The position numbers and the translations under genes are program-made. The notes under the pieces are model-generated. The model did no database searches, was not told where the DNA came from, and saw only the letters and a program-made list of their open reading frames with translations. 64,000 bases of DNA from Lachnospiraceae bacterium. Lineage in GTDB: Bacteria; Bacillota; Clostridia; Lachnospirales; Lachnospiraceae. This document shows positions 33,850-41,968 of this stretch, piece after piece. The stretch's first letter is position 1; every line of letters begins with the position of its first letter. The DNA is taken from the NCBI GenBank assembly GCA_023663945.1, contig JAMPGL010000011.1, positions 1 through 64,000 of the forward strand. The letters are read 5' to 3'.

Positions 33850-33955
33850 GAAGTATATAAAGGGTGGTGCGAAAATTTTTAAACCAATGCCGTCAAATCA
33901 AAACCTATACTAAAGTCACAGAACCTAACCAATGGTTATCGGAGGTATTATATTT

Positions 33956-34165
33956 ATGATCACAGCAAAATTAAATGTAATAAACAATATCGAGCTCCAA
34001 AAGAACGGTTTAAATGCCTTAAAAGAATCCTTGGGCATCACTGGAACAATGCGCTTCTTGGAACAATTTGATAACGGCGGTTCCGGAGATTATACAAAAG
34101 AAAAATATGAAAACGATGATGCCGAACCTACAGACTCCGAAATCCGTCAAATGTTTGGGAAATAA
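33956..34165 (+). CDS. Small antitoxin-like protein without visible toxin
   Basis: 69 residues from the ATG of MITAKLNVINNIELQKNG, with CGGAGGTATTATATTT upstream; an earlier ATG would contain the ribosome binding site. The sequence GLNALKESLGITGTMRFLEQ followed by F-D and GDYTKEKYE resembles small bacterial and archaeal proteins annotated as antitoxin-like or of unknown function (recalled pattern A-L-G-x-x-x-x-I-R-F-L-x-Q-F-D ... G-D-Y-T-K-E). It has its own promoter and a terminator-like hairpin, and no partner gene. Confidence 0.6.
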   Translation: MITAKLNVINNIELQKNGLNALKESLGITGTMRFLEQFDNGGSGDYTKEKYENDDAEPTDSEIRQMFGK

Positions 34166-34195
34166 GCAATACTTATTTTAAGTATGCTTATTTCT
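34164..34195 (+). terminator. Terminator of the small antitoxin-like gene
   Basis: AAGCAATACTTA and TAAGTATGCTT form a hairpin with one bulge directly after the stop codon, followed by ATTTCTCC. The T-run is short. Confidence 0.5.
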
Positions 34196-34227
34196 CCTAT
34201 AGCCTCCACTCACAGCCGCCCCACTTG

Positions 34228-36840
34228 TTACTCCGCTGTCACAAGGGACTCCGCCAGCTCATATTCCACTGCGTAATCGCCCGGCTGTAAACAGCATAAC
34301 CCTTCCCTCACATCGGCAAACATAACATTTTCCGATTCAAAGGTTTCCTGTTTTGCCATAGGCAGACGCAGGACTGCGCTGCATCCAAAGGGCACGCTGA
34401 CAGACAATCTCACATGAGAAGGATCCGTCATTTCCCACGCGCACCGCCATAAGCCTGCGGGAGAATCATACCGCCCATCCATGCTTCTAAGCTCCCAGCT
34501 CAAAGTAGGAATAAACTCTACTTTTGTAAAGCCCGGCGCATCCTCACAGGGCTGAATACCGGCGCTGTGGCGGAATATCCATTCTTCCACGGAACCATAA
34601 GCATAATGATTCATGCTGTTCATGCCGATTCCGGATATTGTACCATCGGAAAGCAGGCTGTTCCAACGCTCCCAAACTGTAGTTGCTCCCAGCTTTACCT
34701 CATTCAGCCATCCCGGATATTCCTCATTCAGAAGAAGCCCATAGGCAAGCCGGTCATAACCATTGTCAGAGAGCACGTTGCATAAAAGCGGTGTTCCCAC
34801 AAAACCAGTCCTCAGCTTATTTCCACTGTCCTCAAATAGCTTTTCCAGCTGTTTCTTTGTCAGGTCAATATTATCCGATAAGTGATATTTTAAGGTTAAG
34901 ATTAACGCCGTCTGCGTTTTGATGCAGCACCTTCCGGTAACGCTGTAATACTCATTCTTCACCACCGAAAACTGCTCATTCGAAAGCTTTTGGTAAGCCT
35001 CCTCTTCCTCCTTTTTGCCAAGAACCCTTGCCGCCTTTGCCACCAATCCGGCGCTCACCGCATAATAAAGATTGGCAATAAACTCTTCATCCGTTGCTCC
35101 TCTGACCTCTTCTGAGTTACCATTTAAGTTATCCAGGGCAAGCCAGTCCCCATAATGAAATACGTAACGCCAGCCGTGGTCATCACCGTCCACCCTGCGC
35201 ACATAATCCACCCAAGACTTCATACTGGCAAACTGGTCTTCCAAAATACTTTTATCCCCATAAAATAAGTACAAATTCCAAGGGATGATACACGCCGCAT
35301 CTCCCCACACGCAGGCAGTGGTCTCCTTCCCGAAAGAAGGAATCGTATCCGGCACTTTCCCGTCTAATCCTCTTTGTTCGCTTGCCATATCATAAAGATA
35401 CTTCGCATAAAAAGCATAAGTATCCTTTAAATAAGTTGCCGCAGCGGAAAACACCTGAGCATCTCCGGTCCAGCCCATGCGCTCATCCCTCTGAGGGCAG
35501 TCCGTGGGCACATCCACAAAATTACTTTGAAGTCCCCACCGCACATTGCTGATCAGCCGGTTCACCAGCTCATGTCCGGTCTTCAGGCTTCCCTTTTCTT
35601 CAATATCGCTGTACAACGCTAATCCCTTCAGGTCTTCTTTCCTTAAATTCGCCGCCCCGTCAACCTTTACATAACGGTATCCGTAAAAAGTAAAATGAGG
35701 AACAATCTCCGTCTCTTTACCATCCGATACATACCAGTATTCCGATTTCGCCGAACGCAGATTTTCATTATAAAAATTGCCGTTCTGCAAAATTTCTCCT
35801 GTCTGGATATGTATTTTTGTTCCTGCCGGTTCCTTTACCTTTAAAGAAAAGAGTCCCGTAAATTCCTGCCCCAAATCAAAAACCTGCTCCCCTGCCGGCG
35901 TGGCAAGAAGCTCCACCGGTTCAAAAATTTGTTGAATCACAACAGGAAGGCTCATTCTCTCTGTCAGCTTCCCTTGCGGCGGTTCACAACAGACGGCAGG
36001 CTCCGTCGGCAGTTCCTTTAAAGTATCATCACGACACTCCCCGTCATAAATATTAGAAAAGGTAATGTTACTGCGCCGTACCGTCCAGCTCTCATCCGTT
36101 CCGATAACGTCCTCCGTCCCATCTGAATAGGTAATCCGGACTTCCGCAATCAGTTTCCACTCATTTCCATATATTCCCGACCCGTCATTTTCCCAAAAGC
36201 CGAATTTTCCCTTATACCATCCATTCCCCAAAAGCACAGACAGCTTCCCGTCTCTCCGTATCAGCTCCGTCACATCGTAAGTCTGATACTGTATCCACTC
36301 CTTGTAATTGTTACAGTACGGAGTCAAATATTCCTGTCCAATCCTCACCGGATTTCCTGCTGCTCCTTTTTCAGAAGGAAAATAGTATGCTTCGTACAAT
36401 CCAAGACCGCTGATATATAATCTGGCACAGGCTACATCCTTTTGAGGAATTATCTCTTTTTCAAAATAAGGATGACGGCTCTCCTCGTTATTACAGGTAA
36501 TCCACTCTGCCTGCCAAGGTTCCTGCCTTTTCCCCGTCTCAAACCACTGCACCTCTCCCGATGCTTCCTCGTCTGCATCACTCCGCACCGTCACCGTCCA
36601 ATAATAACGGGTATAAGGCATTAAATCCATCTTAACGCCAAACCCCAGAGGATCCGCTTTCGCGTCAAACCCTGAGTCAAACAAAATCTCCTCCATCTGT
36701 GCATCCGCTGCCACCTGTATTCTGGCTTCCTTTTGCCTCCTGCCAACCGCTCCGGACACCTTCCAAGTAAATACAGTGCGCTCCATACGGAATCCAAGGG
36801 GATTTTTCAAGTGATTGACCTTCATGTCATAGATTTTCAT
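34228..36840 (-). CDS. Alpha-L-rhamnosidase, GH78
   Basis: 870 residues from the ATG of MKIYDMKVNHLKNPLGFRME, with AGAGGAAATGCATC upstream; the longer frame runs into the HAD gene. Beta-sandwich domains fill the N-terminal half (NPLGFRMERTVFTWKVSG, ARLYISGLGLYEAYYF, GNGWYKGKFGFWEND). The (alpha/alpha)6 barrel carries the family motif CPQRDERMGWTGDAQVFSAA with the acid residues, and GATTVWERWNSLLSDG near the end. It removes terminal rhamnose from glycans or plant glycosides. No signal peptide is visible, so it is cytoplasmic. Confidence 0.93.
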   Translation of the reverse strand: MKIYDMKVNHLKNPLGFRMERTVFTWKVSGAVGRRQKEARIQVAADAQMEEILFDSGFDAKADPLGFGVKMDLMPYTRYYWTVTVRSDADEEASGEVQWFETGKRQEPWQAEWITCNNEESRHPYFEKEIIPQKDVACARLYISGLGLYEAYYFPSEKGAAGNPVRIGQEYLTPYCNNYKEWIQYQTYDVTELIRRDGKLSVLLGNGWYKGKFGFWENDGSGIYGNEWKLIAEVRITYSDGTEDVIGTDESWTVRRSNITFSNIYDGECRDDTLKELPTEPAVCCEPPQGKLTERMSLPVVIQQIFEPVELLATPAGEQVFDLGQEFTGLFSLKVKEPAGTKIHIQTGEILQNGNFYNENLRSAKSEYWYVSDGKETEIVPHFTFYGYRYVKVDGAANLRKEDLKGLALYSDIEEKGSLKTGHELVNRLISNVRWGLQSNFVDVPTDCPQRDERMGWTGDAQVFSAAATYLKDTYAFYAKYLYDMASEQRGLDGKVPDTIPSFGKETTACVWGDAACIIPWNLYLFYGDKSILEDQFASMKSWVDYVRRVDGDDHGWRYVFHYGDWLALDNLNGNSEEVRGATDEEFIANLYYAVSAGLVAKAARVLGKKEEEEAYQKLSNEQFSVVKNEYYSVTGRCCIKTQTALILTLKYHLSDNIDLTKKQLEKLFEDSGNKLRTGFVGTPLLCNVLSDNGYDRLAYGLLLNEEYPGWLNEVKLGATTVWERWNSLLSDGTISGIGMNSMNHYAYGSVEEWIFRHSAGIQPCEDAPGFTKVEFIPTLSWELRSMDGRYDSPAGLWRCAWEMTDPSHVRLSVSVPFGCSAVLRLPMAKQETFESENVMFADVREGLCCLQPGDYAVEYELAESLVTAE

Positions 36841-36872
36841 GATGCATTTCCTCTTTCTTATTAATTTCAAAT

Positions 36873-37520
36873 TTAATATATTTTTTGAATTTGTTTGTCT
36901 TCGTTCAGAATTGGGAGCAAATCCGATGGTGCCCGCAAATAATATACTGCCGGTGTCTCCTCCGTATGGCTTCCCCATACCGCCAGAGCAAAATCTACCC
37001 CGGCGTTCTCAGCGCACTGACTATCGTGAACACTGTCACCCACATATAAAACTTCTTTCTTCCCCAGTCCGGAAAGCTCCATATATTTCAAGAGCGGTCC
37101 CGCCGTCGGCTTATGTTCCGCGGTGTCATCTGCACAGACTTTTATTTCAAAATATTTACTGATTTTGAGTTTATCAAAGTCTTTTTCTAATAATTCCCTT
37201 GACCTCGATGAGGCAAGTCCCAGCTTATATCCCCTATGTGTCAATTCCTGCAAGAGTTCTTCTATCCCCTTGTGAATTGATGTCATATTTTCATACCGGC
37301 GCAGCATCTCAATCCAAAGCTCCATCCCTGCCGGTATGTCTTCCACATTCAGCCTTTCCAAGGTATCCTCACCCAGTATCCCCAAGCAGAATGCCAGCTC
37401 CTCAAATGGGTATTCCTTTCCCTTTATCTGACGCATCACATCCTGAAGCGAATACAAAATAGCCTTTTCGTTGTCCACTAATGTTCCGTCAATATCAAAA
37501 ACAATATGCTTGTACATCAT
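36873..37520 (-). CDS. HAD family phosphatase (phosphoglycolate phosphatase-like)
   Basis: 215 residues. HAD motif I HIVFDIDGTLVDNE (nucleophile Asp), motif II LGLASSRSR, motif III Lys in AEHKPTAG and motif IV VLYVGDSVHDSQCAENAG are all present with a four-helix cap between I and II. It dephosphorylates a small phosphorylated metabolite of unknown identity. It lies 32 bp upstream of the rhamnosidase and may share its transcript. Confidence 0.9.
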   Translation of the reverse strand: MMYKHIVFDIDGTLVDNEKAILYSLQDVMRQIKGKEYPFEELAFCLGILGEDTLERLNVEDIPAGMELWIEMLRRYENMTSIHKGIEELLQELTHRGYKLGLASSRSRELLEKDFDKLKISKYFEIKVCADDTAEHKPTAGPLLKYMELSGLGKKEVLYVGDSVHDSQCAENAGVDFALAVWGSHTEETPAVYYLRAPSDLLPILNEDKQIQKIY

Positions 37521-37650
37521 TTCACCTGCCTGTTCTTTTATGCTAAATTCGTATTGACTGTTTTACGCGGAGGATTCACTCTCTTGAATCGTAACGCCAT
37601 GACTATACCTTACCATAGACTACTTTCATTATCAAGCAGGCTTCTTAACA

Positions 37651-37687
37651 GAAAAAGATTTGATGTTCCTGTAAACTCATCAAATCT
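37651..37687 (-). terminator. Minus-strand terminator without an upstream gene
   Basis: AGATTTGATG (37656-37665) and CATCAAATCT (37678-37687) form a 10-bp stem; on the minus strand it ends in TTTTTCTG. No intact minus-strand gene lies upstream for almost 1.4 kb, so it may have belonged to a gene lost from the mobile scar. Confidence 0.65.
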
Positions 37688-37732
37688 ATGCAACATTGTC
37701 AAGTGATGAATTTAATTTTGTTCAAAAAAATC

Positions 37733-37761
37733 TTGATATTATGTATTCTGCTGCATATAAT
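37733..37761 (+). promoter_or_regulatory. Promoter of the AbrB/PIN toxin-antitoxin operon
   Basis: TTGATA (37733-37738), 17 bases, TATAAT (37756-37761): a near-consensus promoter 50 bases before the antitoxin start. Confidence 0.75.
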
Positions 37762-37811
37762 AGAGGTAAAGAAAGTAAAGAAAACCAAGCAACAATGAAA
37801 GGATGATGAAT

Positions 37812-38069
37812 ATGGAAGTTGCAAAAATTTCCAGTAAAGGGCAGATTACCATTCCTATATCTGTGAGAAATAAGCTGAAGCTGAAAGCGGGAGATAAGAT
37901 TGTTATTTTAGAAGAAAACGGACGGTTTTATTTTGATAATTCAGCGGTACTGGCATTTAAGAGGGTAGAAGATGCTTTTGCCGGGGAAGCAGAGAACGCA
38001 GGCTTTTCTACCGAAGAAGAAATGCAGGACTATATGAAAGAAATCCGAAAAGAAGTCAGGGGGTATTAG
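37812..38069 (+). CDS. AbrB/MazE-like antitoxin
   Basis: 85 residues from the ATG preceded by GAAAGGATGATGAAT. The swapped-hairpin DNA-binding motif VAKISSKGQITIPISVRNKL and LKAGDKIVILEENGRF is the SpoVT/AbrB fold; the acidic C-terminus (STEEEMQDYMKEIRKEV) would wrap the toxin. It should repress its own promoter and neutralise the PIN toxin whose gene begins three bases after its stop. Confidence 0.88.
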   Translation: MEVAKISSKGQITIPISVRNKLKLKAGDKIVILEENGRFYFDNSAVLAFKRVEDAFAGEAENAGFSTEEEMQDYMKEIRKEVRGY

Positions 38070-38071
38070 TT

Positions 38072-38470
38072 TTGCGGGTAATGCTTGATACCAACATTTT
38101 TATTTCCATGATTTTTTTCCCATCCCCACAAACAAGAGACCTGGCAAAAAGACTGGCAGACAATCACCAGATTGTAATATGCGATTATGTAATCGAGGAA
38201 TTACGGCTTGTAACTGACCGAAAATTTCCGGCGAAGAGGCAGTTCCTTGACCATTTCTTTTTGGAACTTCCTTTTGAATTGGTCTACACACCGAAAACAT
38301 TGAATTTAAATGAGTTTCCTGAAATGCGTGATACAAAGGACTCGCCTATATTGGCAACAGCAATTATGGAGGGAATCGACGTATTTGTAACTGGTGATAA
38401 AGATTTTCTTGTTTTAGATGTGGAAATACCTGAAATTATCACAATGGCAGATTTTTTGGAACAATATTAA
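38072..38470 (+). CDS. PIN domain toxin (VapC-like)
   Basis: 132 residues, TTG start with AGGGGGT upstream, overlapping the antitoxin end closely. PIN-domain acidic residues are in place: MLDTNIFISM (first Asp), a central Glu in VIEELRLVTD, RDTKDSPILATAI and VTGDKDFLVL. Such proteins are Mg-dependent RNases that cut tRNA or rRNA. Second gene of the AbrB-PIN toxin-antitoxin operon. Confidence 0.88.
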   Translation: MRVMLDTNIFISMIFFPSPQTRDLAKRLADNHQIVICDYVIEELRLVTDRKFPAKRQFLDHFFLELPFELVYTPKTLNLNEFPEMRDTKDSPILATAIMEGIDVFVTGDKDFLVLDVEIPEIITMADFLEQY

Positions 38471-38515
38471 GAGAATCCACATCTGCTGAATCACAGCAGA
38501 TATGGCTTCAAATTT

Positions 38516-38677
38516 TTACAGTTCCCCAACAAAATTATAAACAATCCGCACTTCCTGTGTCTTTATACCGTCAACCTTCTCCGGCTTGCCTATCAGTATG
38601 CGGTTAATCAGCCGGTTTAACACCGTTTCGTCAAGCCCCGTAATAGCGGCATACCGCTTGATTTGACGCTAATACCT
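38516..38677 (-). pseudogene. C-terminal remnant of a large serine recombinase (DUF4368)
   Basis: The minus-strand frame reads IKRYAAITGLDETVLNRLIN ... VDGIKTQEVRIVYNFVGEL and then stops; upstream it meets a stop codon within a few codons. This matches the DUF4368 tail of Tn4451/Tn5397-type serine recombinases, which ends in a YNFVG motif. Only ~50 codons of what is normally a protein of over 500 residues remain. Between here and 39063 there is no intact gene, only a 35-codon ORF (38729-38836) and one degraded prfA-end repeat. Confidence 0.65.
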
Positions 38678-38728
38678 CTGTCCTTTACGGATTCAAATCC
38701 AGTTCCATAGTGCTTTCCCAGAACTTAA

Positions 38729-38836
38729 CTATTTGATAAGCGTTATAGGTGAAACTGTCTGGAAAACAATCATTCCATCAAACGCTTCATTCGGAACAAT
38801 CGTTGTTGTATATGCCGCTTTCATCATCTTTTGCAT
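38729..38836 (-). pseudogene. Unrecognised 35-codon ORF in the mobile scar
   Basis: Reads MQKMMKAAYTTTIVPNEAF ... VSPITLIK on the minus strand. It has protein-like composition but no clear ribosome binding site and no recognised family; probably debris beside the recombinase remnant. Confidence 0.2.
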
Positions 38837-38895
38837 TCCTAGCAAGCTCACGTTTAGCGTAGTAATTGTCTGCTCGTTGCTCGTGGGAATCAATT

Positions 38896-38943
38896 CAGCT
38901 CAGGCGTTTTAGTTTTCATTCATCTTTGCAAATTTTGCCACCT
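38896..38943. repeat. Degenerate copy of the prfA 3' end
   Basis: Matches 42 of 48 bases of the copy at 39897-39944, all six differences being transitions. It lies on the far side of the RelB/PIN module, so this module is bracketed by direct repeats of the prfA end, as expected for the borders of an integrated element. Confidence 0.75.
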
Positions 38944-39063
38944 AAATGTAAAGAAAAAGAACATCATGCAAAAGAATTTAACAATTGCAATAATATAGCA
39001 TTTTGGTTTATATTTAATCACATAAGAAAAACAAGTTTACCAGTTATCGGCATTCGAAAATAT

Positions 39064-39474
39064 TCAGATTTCTATGATTTCCATCATTTCCATTGGCGTA
39101 ACAATAAAGTCCCTAATCGGATAATGTTTCTGATTCCCCGTCACTAAATACGCATTATCATTCCTCTTTTCCATAGCCACCTCATAAAATATCAAATCAT
39201 CCATATCAACAAGGATTTCTCCCATAGGCTGTGGAAAAACCTCCATGCCAAATTCTTTAACTGCCATAAGTATCTTCTGTATGGACTTCTCTTGAAATTG
39301 AAATTTATCTCTATGAAGCACCTCATCATATTCAGCCAAAATCTCATTATGATACAGCGGCACAATCCTGCCATCAAGAATCGCCCGCAACACTTTTACC
39401 GTTGCGGCATCGCTATTTTTCGACAGAAGGGCAGATATAAATACATTTGTGTCTATTACTGCATAATATATCAT
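39064..39474 (-). CDS. PIN domain toxin
   Basis: 136 residues from the ATG of MIYYAVIDTNVFISALLSKN, with GAGGTAATGAC upstream. PIN acidic residues: VIDTNVF, NEILAEYDEVLH (Glu) and MDDLIFYEVA. It would be an RNase toxin of the putative toxin-antitoxin PIN group. It starts four bases after the stop of the RelB-like antitoxin gene, with which it forms a module between direct repeats of the prfA 3' end. Confidence 0.87.
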   Translation of the reverse strand: MIYYAVIDTNVFISALLSKNSDAATVKVLRAILDGRIVPLYHNEILAEYDEVLHRDKFQFQEKSIQKILMAVKEFGMEVFPQPMGEILVDMDDLIFYEVAMEKRNDNAYLVTGNQKHYPIRDFIVTPMEMMEIIEI

Positions 39475-39478
39475 GTCA

Positions 39479-39778
39479 TTACCTCTTTTTTCTTTCTGCT
39501 CTTGCCGCCGATATTTCTGCATTGATTTCTTCCAGTGTCATCTCTGGAAGATTACTTGCCTGCGCCCGTAGTTCTTCAAAAGCTCTCATTGCTTCAGCTC
39601 TTGTAACCGTATTCTCTGGAAGTCTTACATCGAATGGAACGCCTTTGACTATTTTGCTTTTATTCATAAACATACGCAATGCTGTAGGTAAGTCCATCCC
39701 AAGAGATTCGTAGATTTCTGTCACTTCCTGTTTTAATGCCTTATCTGCACGGAACTGAATCAATACTTGTTCTGCCAT
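39479..39778 (-). CDS. RelB/DinJ family antitoxin
   Basis: 99 residues from the ATG with CGGAGGTATATT upstream. The ribbon-helix-helix N-terminus MAEQVLIQFRADKALKQEVT and SLGMDLPTALRMFMNKSKIV is the RelB/DinJ pattern; the charged C-terminus would bind toxin. The partner here is a PIN protein rather than a RelE fold. Its promoter contains an inverted repeat between -35 and -10 that could be the operator. Confidence 0.88.
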   Translation of the reverse strand: MAEQVLIQFRADKALKQEVTEIYESLGMDLPTALRMFMNKSKIVKGVPFDVRLPENTVTRAEAMRAFEELRAQASNLPEMTLEEINAEISAARAERKKR

Positions 39779-39833
39779 AATATACCTCCGTTCTACTTCA
39801 TAGCGTAGTTGTTTTGCAGTTGTTTTTAATACT

Positions 39834-39862
39834 ATTATATGCTTGATTTCAAATTCTATCAA
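39834..39862 (-). promoter_or_regulatory. Promoter and operator of the RelB/PIN operon
   Basis: On the minus strand TTGATA (39857-39862), 17 bases, TATAAT (39834-39839). CTTGAT ... ATCAAG forms a dyad overlapping the -35 box and spacer, a likely site for the ribbon-helix-helix antitoxin. Confidence 0.75.
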
Positions 39863-39880
39863 GATGAACACAAGAATTTC

Positions 39881-40001
39881 GCCGCCTTGATCTTAGCAGC
39901 TCAGGCGTTCTAGTTCTCATTCATCCTTGCAAGCTTTGCCGCCTTGATCTTAGCAGCTCAGGCGTTCTAGTTCTCATTCATCCTTGCAAGTTTCGCCGCC
40001 T
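39881..40001. repeat. 57-bp tandem copies of the prfA 3' end
   Basis: Units begin at 39881 and 39938 (period 57 bp); the second runs into the true end of prfA (stop codon at 39967-39969). The first carries the same codons for AAKLARMRT-like sequence outside the gene. Together with 38896-38943 there are three copies of this end. Confidence 0.85.
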
Positions 40002-41043
40002 GATCTGCGGCGATGCAGGCGTCAATAATCTCCTGAATATCCCCATTCATGACCTTATCCAGCTTGTATATCGTTAATCCGATGCGGTGGTCTGTCACGC
40101 GCCCCTGAGGGAAGTTGTAAGTACGAATCTTCTCAGAGCGGTCTCCGGTGCCGATCTGGCTCCTCCGAAGCTCCGCCTCCGCGTCGTGACGCTGCTGCTG
40201 CTGAATATCGTAAAGCTTTGCTTTCAGCAAGGCAAATGCCTTTGCCTTGTTTTGAAGCTGGGATTTTTCTGTCTGGCTGTATACCACAATTCCAGTGGGA
40301 TAATGGGTAAGGCGCACCGCAGAGTCGGTGGTGTTAACGCACTGCCCTCCGTTTCCGGAAGCACGCATAACGTCAATACGAATATCCTTTTCATCAATTA
40401 CAATATCAATATCCTCATCCACTTCGGGCATCACTGCCACGCTGATGGTCGAGGTGTGAATGCGCCCGCCGGACTCTGTCTCCGGCACACGCTGTACACG
40501 GTGCACGCCGCTCTCATATTTTAGTCTGGAATAAGCACCCTGTCCGGAAATCATAAAGTTCACTTCCTTCATGCCTCCGATTCCAATCTCGTCCACGTTC
40601 ATGGTCTCTACCTTCCAGCGCTGTCCCTCCGCATAATGAACATACAGCCGGTACATTTCTGCCGCAAATAAAGCCGCCTCGTCACCGCCTGCTCCTGCAC
40701 GGATTTCCACAATAACGTTTTTGTCATCATTGGGATCCTTGGGAAGAAGCAGAATCTTCATCTCCTGTTCCAGCTCCTCAATGCGCTTTTTGCCCGCATT
40801 CAGCTCCTCCTTCAGCATTTCGCGCATGTCTTCATCGGATTCCTCATCCAGCATGACAAGAGAATCTTCCACATCCTGTTTTGTCTTTTTGTACTCTTTG
40901 TACGCCTCCACAATCGGGGTCAAATCGCTCTGCTCTTTCATCAGTCTGCGAAACCGTTCCTGATTGTTGGTCACATCGGGTTCGCCAAGCGCCCCCATAA
41001 TCTCCTCAAAGCGGATCAAAAGATCCTCCAATTTGTCAAACAC
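39967..41043 (-). CDS. prfA: Peptide chain release factor 1
   Basis: 358 residues, the usual size; GTG start with AAGGTAAGGGATTAAC upstream. The GGQ peptidyl-hydrolysis loop ([20 protein letters not shown]) and the class 1 release factor core ([40 protein letters not shown]) are intact. It frees finished proteins at UAA and UAG codons. It follows prmC, whose product methylates the GGQ glutamine. The extreme 3' end has been used as a recombination or duplication target. Confidence 0.96.
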   Translation of the reverse strand: MFDKLEDLLIRFEEIMGALGEPDVTNNQERFRRLMKEQSDLTPIVEAYKEYKKTKQDVEDSLVMLDEESDEDMREMLKEELNAGKKRIEELEQEMKILLLPKDPNDDKNVIVEIRAGAGGDEAALFAAEMYRLYVHYAEGQRWKVETMNVDEIGIGGMKEVNFMISGQGAYSRLKYESGVHRVQRVPETESGGRIHTSTISVAVMPEVDEDIDIVIDEKDIRIDVMRASGNGGQCVNTTDSAVRLTHYPTGIVVYSQTEKSQLQNKAKAFALLKAKLYDIQQQQRHDAEAELRRSQIGTGDRSEKIRTYNFPQGRVTDHRIGLTIYKLDKVMNGDIQEIIDACIAADQAAKLARMNEN

Positions 41044-41131
41044 GTTAATCCCTTACCTTTCTGACAGCCACTGTCAAATAATAATCAGTATTTATGCAAA
41101 TTATTTCATTATATTCTATGTTTTTGAAATA

Positions 41132-41968
41132 CTAGATTTTGGAAAATCTTCCATAAACTACCCGGTCAAGCCCTGCTAAATCCTTGCACACCGTCACATC
41201 CCGGTAACCGGCATCTCCCATATATGCCGAAACCTGTCCTGCCTGATCAGCTCCAATCTCCAAAAAGAGCATTCCTCCAAAGTGCAGATGCGCACCTGCC
41301 TGAGCAATAATTTGGCGGTAAAAGGCAAGACCGTCTTCTCCGCCGTCAAGCGCCATCATCGGGTCATGATCCCGGACCTCCTCCATCAGCCCCAGAATAT
41401 CACCGCTTGGGATATAGGGCGGATTAGATACGATAACCTCGTACTTTCCCTCAATCCTTTCAAAAAGGTCACTACAGACAAACTCCGCTTCAAGCCCCAA
41501 CCGGTAGGCATTCTCCTCCGCGATCCTAAGAGCCTCTTTTGACAAATCGGAGCCAGTTCCCGCACAGTCATTTGAATATTTAAGAAGGCTCAAAAGAATA
41601 CAGCCGGAACCGGTACACAAATCCAGTATCCGCATTCCGTCGTGCAAAAACCGCATGACCTCCTCCACCAGCGTTTCCGTATCCTGCCGGGGTATCAGAA
41701 CATCCGGAGACACCTTGAATTTAAGTCCCATAAATTCCTGATAACCGATAATGTGCTGCAGCGGAACATGACGGCTTCTCTGTTCGATATAGTTTACATA
41801 ACATTCCTTCTGCTGTTCTGTGACCAAATAATCACCATGGGCTAACAGGGTGTTCTGATCAGTATCACACACCGCTTCCAAAAGAAGCCTTGCATCCAGC
41901 AAAGCTTCCTCAATTCCCGCCTTCTGCAGACGCTCCGCGCCCATGCGGTAGATAGCTGCATACTCCAT
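41132..41968 (-). CDS. prmC: Release factor glutamine methyltransferase
   Basis: 278 residues. SAM-binding motif ILDLCTGSGCILLSLL and the catalytic NPPY motif in EVIVSNPPYIPSGD identify PrmC/HemK, which methylates the Gln of the GGQ loop in release factors. The N-terminal substrate-binding helical domain ends with HIIGYQEFMGLKFKVSPDVL. The start codon abuts the stop of the DUF1385 gene and prfA is next downstream, the standard Firmicutes arrangement. Confidence 0.95.
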   Translation of the reverse strand: MEYAAIYRMGAERLQKAGIEEALLDARLLLEAVCDTDQNTLLAHGDYLVTEQQKECYVNYIEQRSRHVPLQHIIGYQEFMGLKFKVSPDVLIPRQDTETLVEEVMRFLHDGMRILDLCTGSGCILLSLLKYSNDCAGTGSDLSKEALRIAEENAYRLGLEAEFVCSDLFERIEGKYEVIVSNPPYIPSGDILGLMEEVRDHDPMMALDGGEDGLAFYRQIIAQAGAHLHFGGMLFLEIGADQAGQVSAYMGDAGYRDVTVCKDLAGLDRVVYGRFSKI

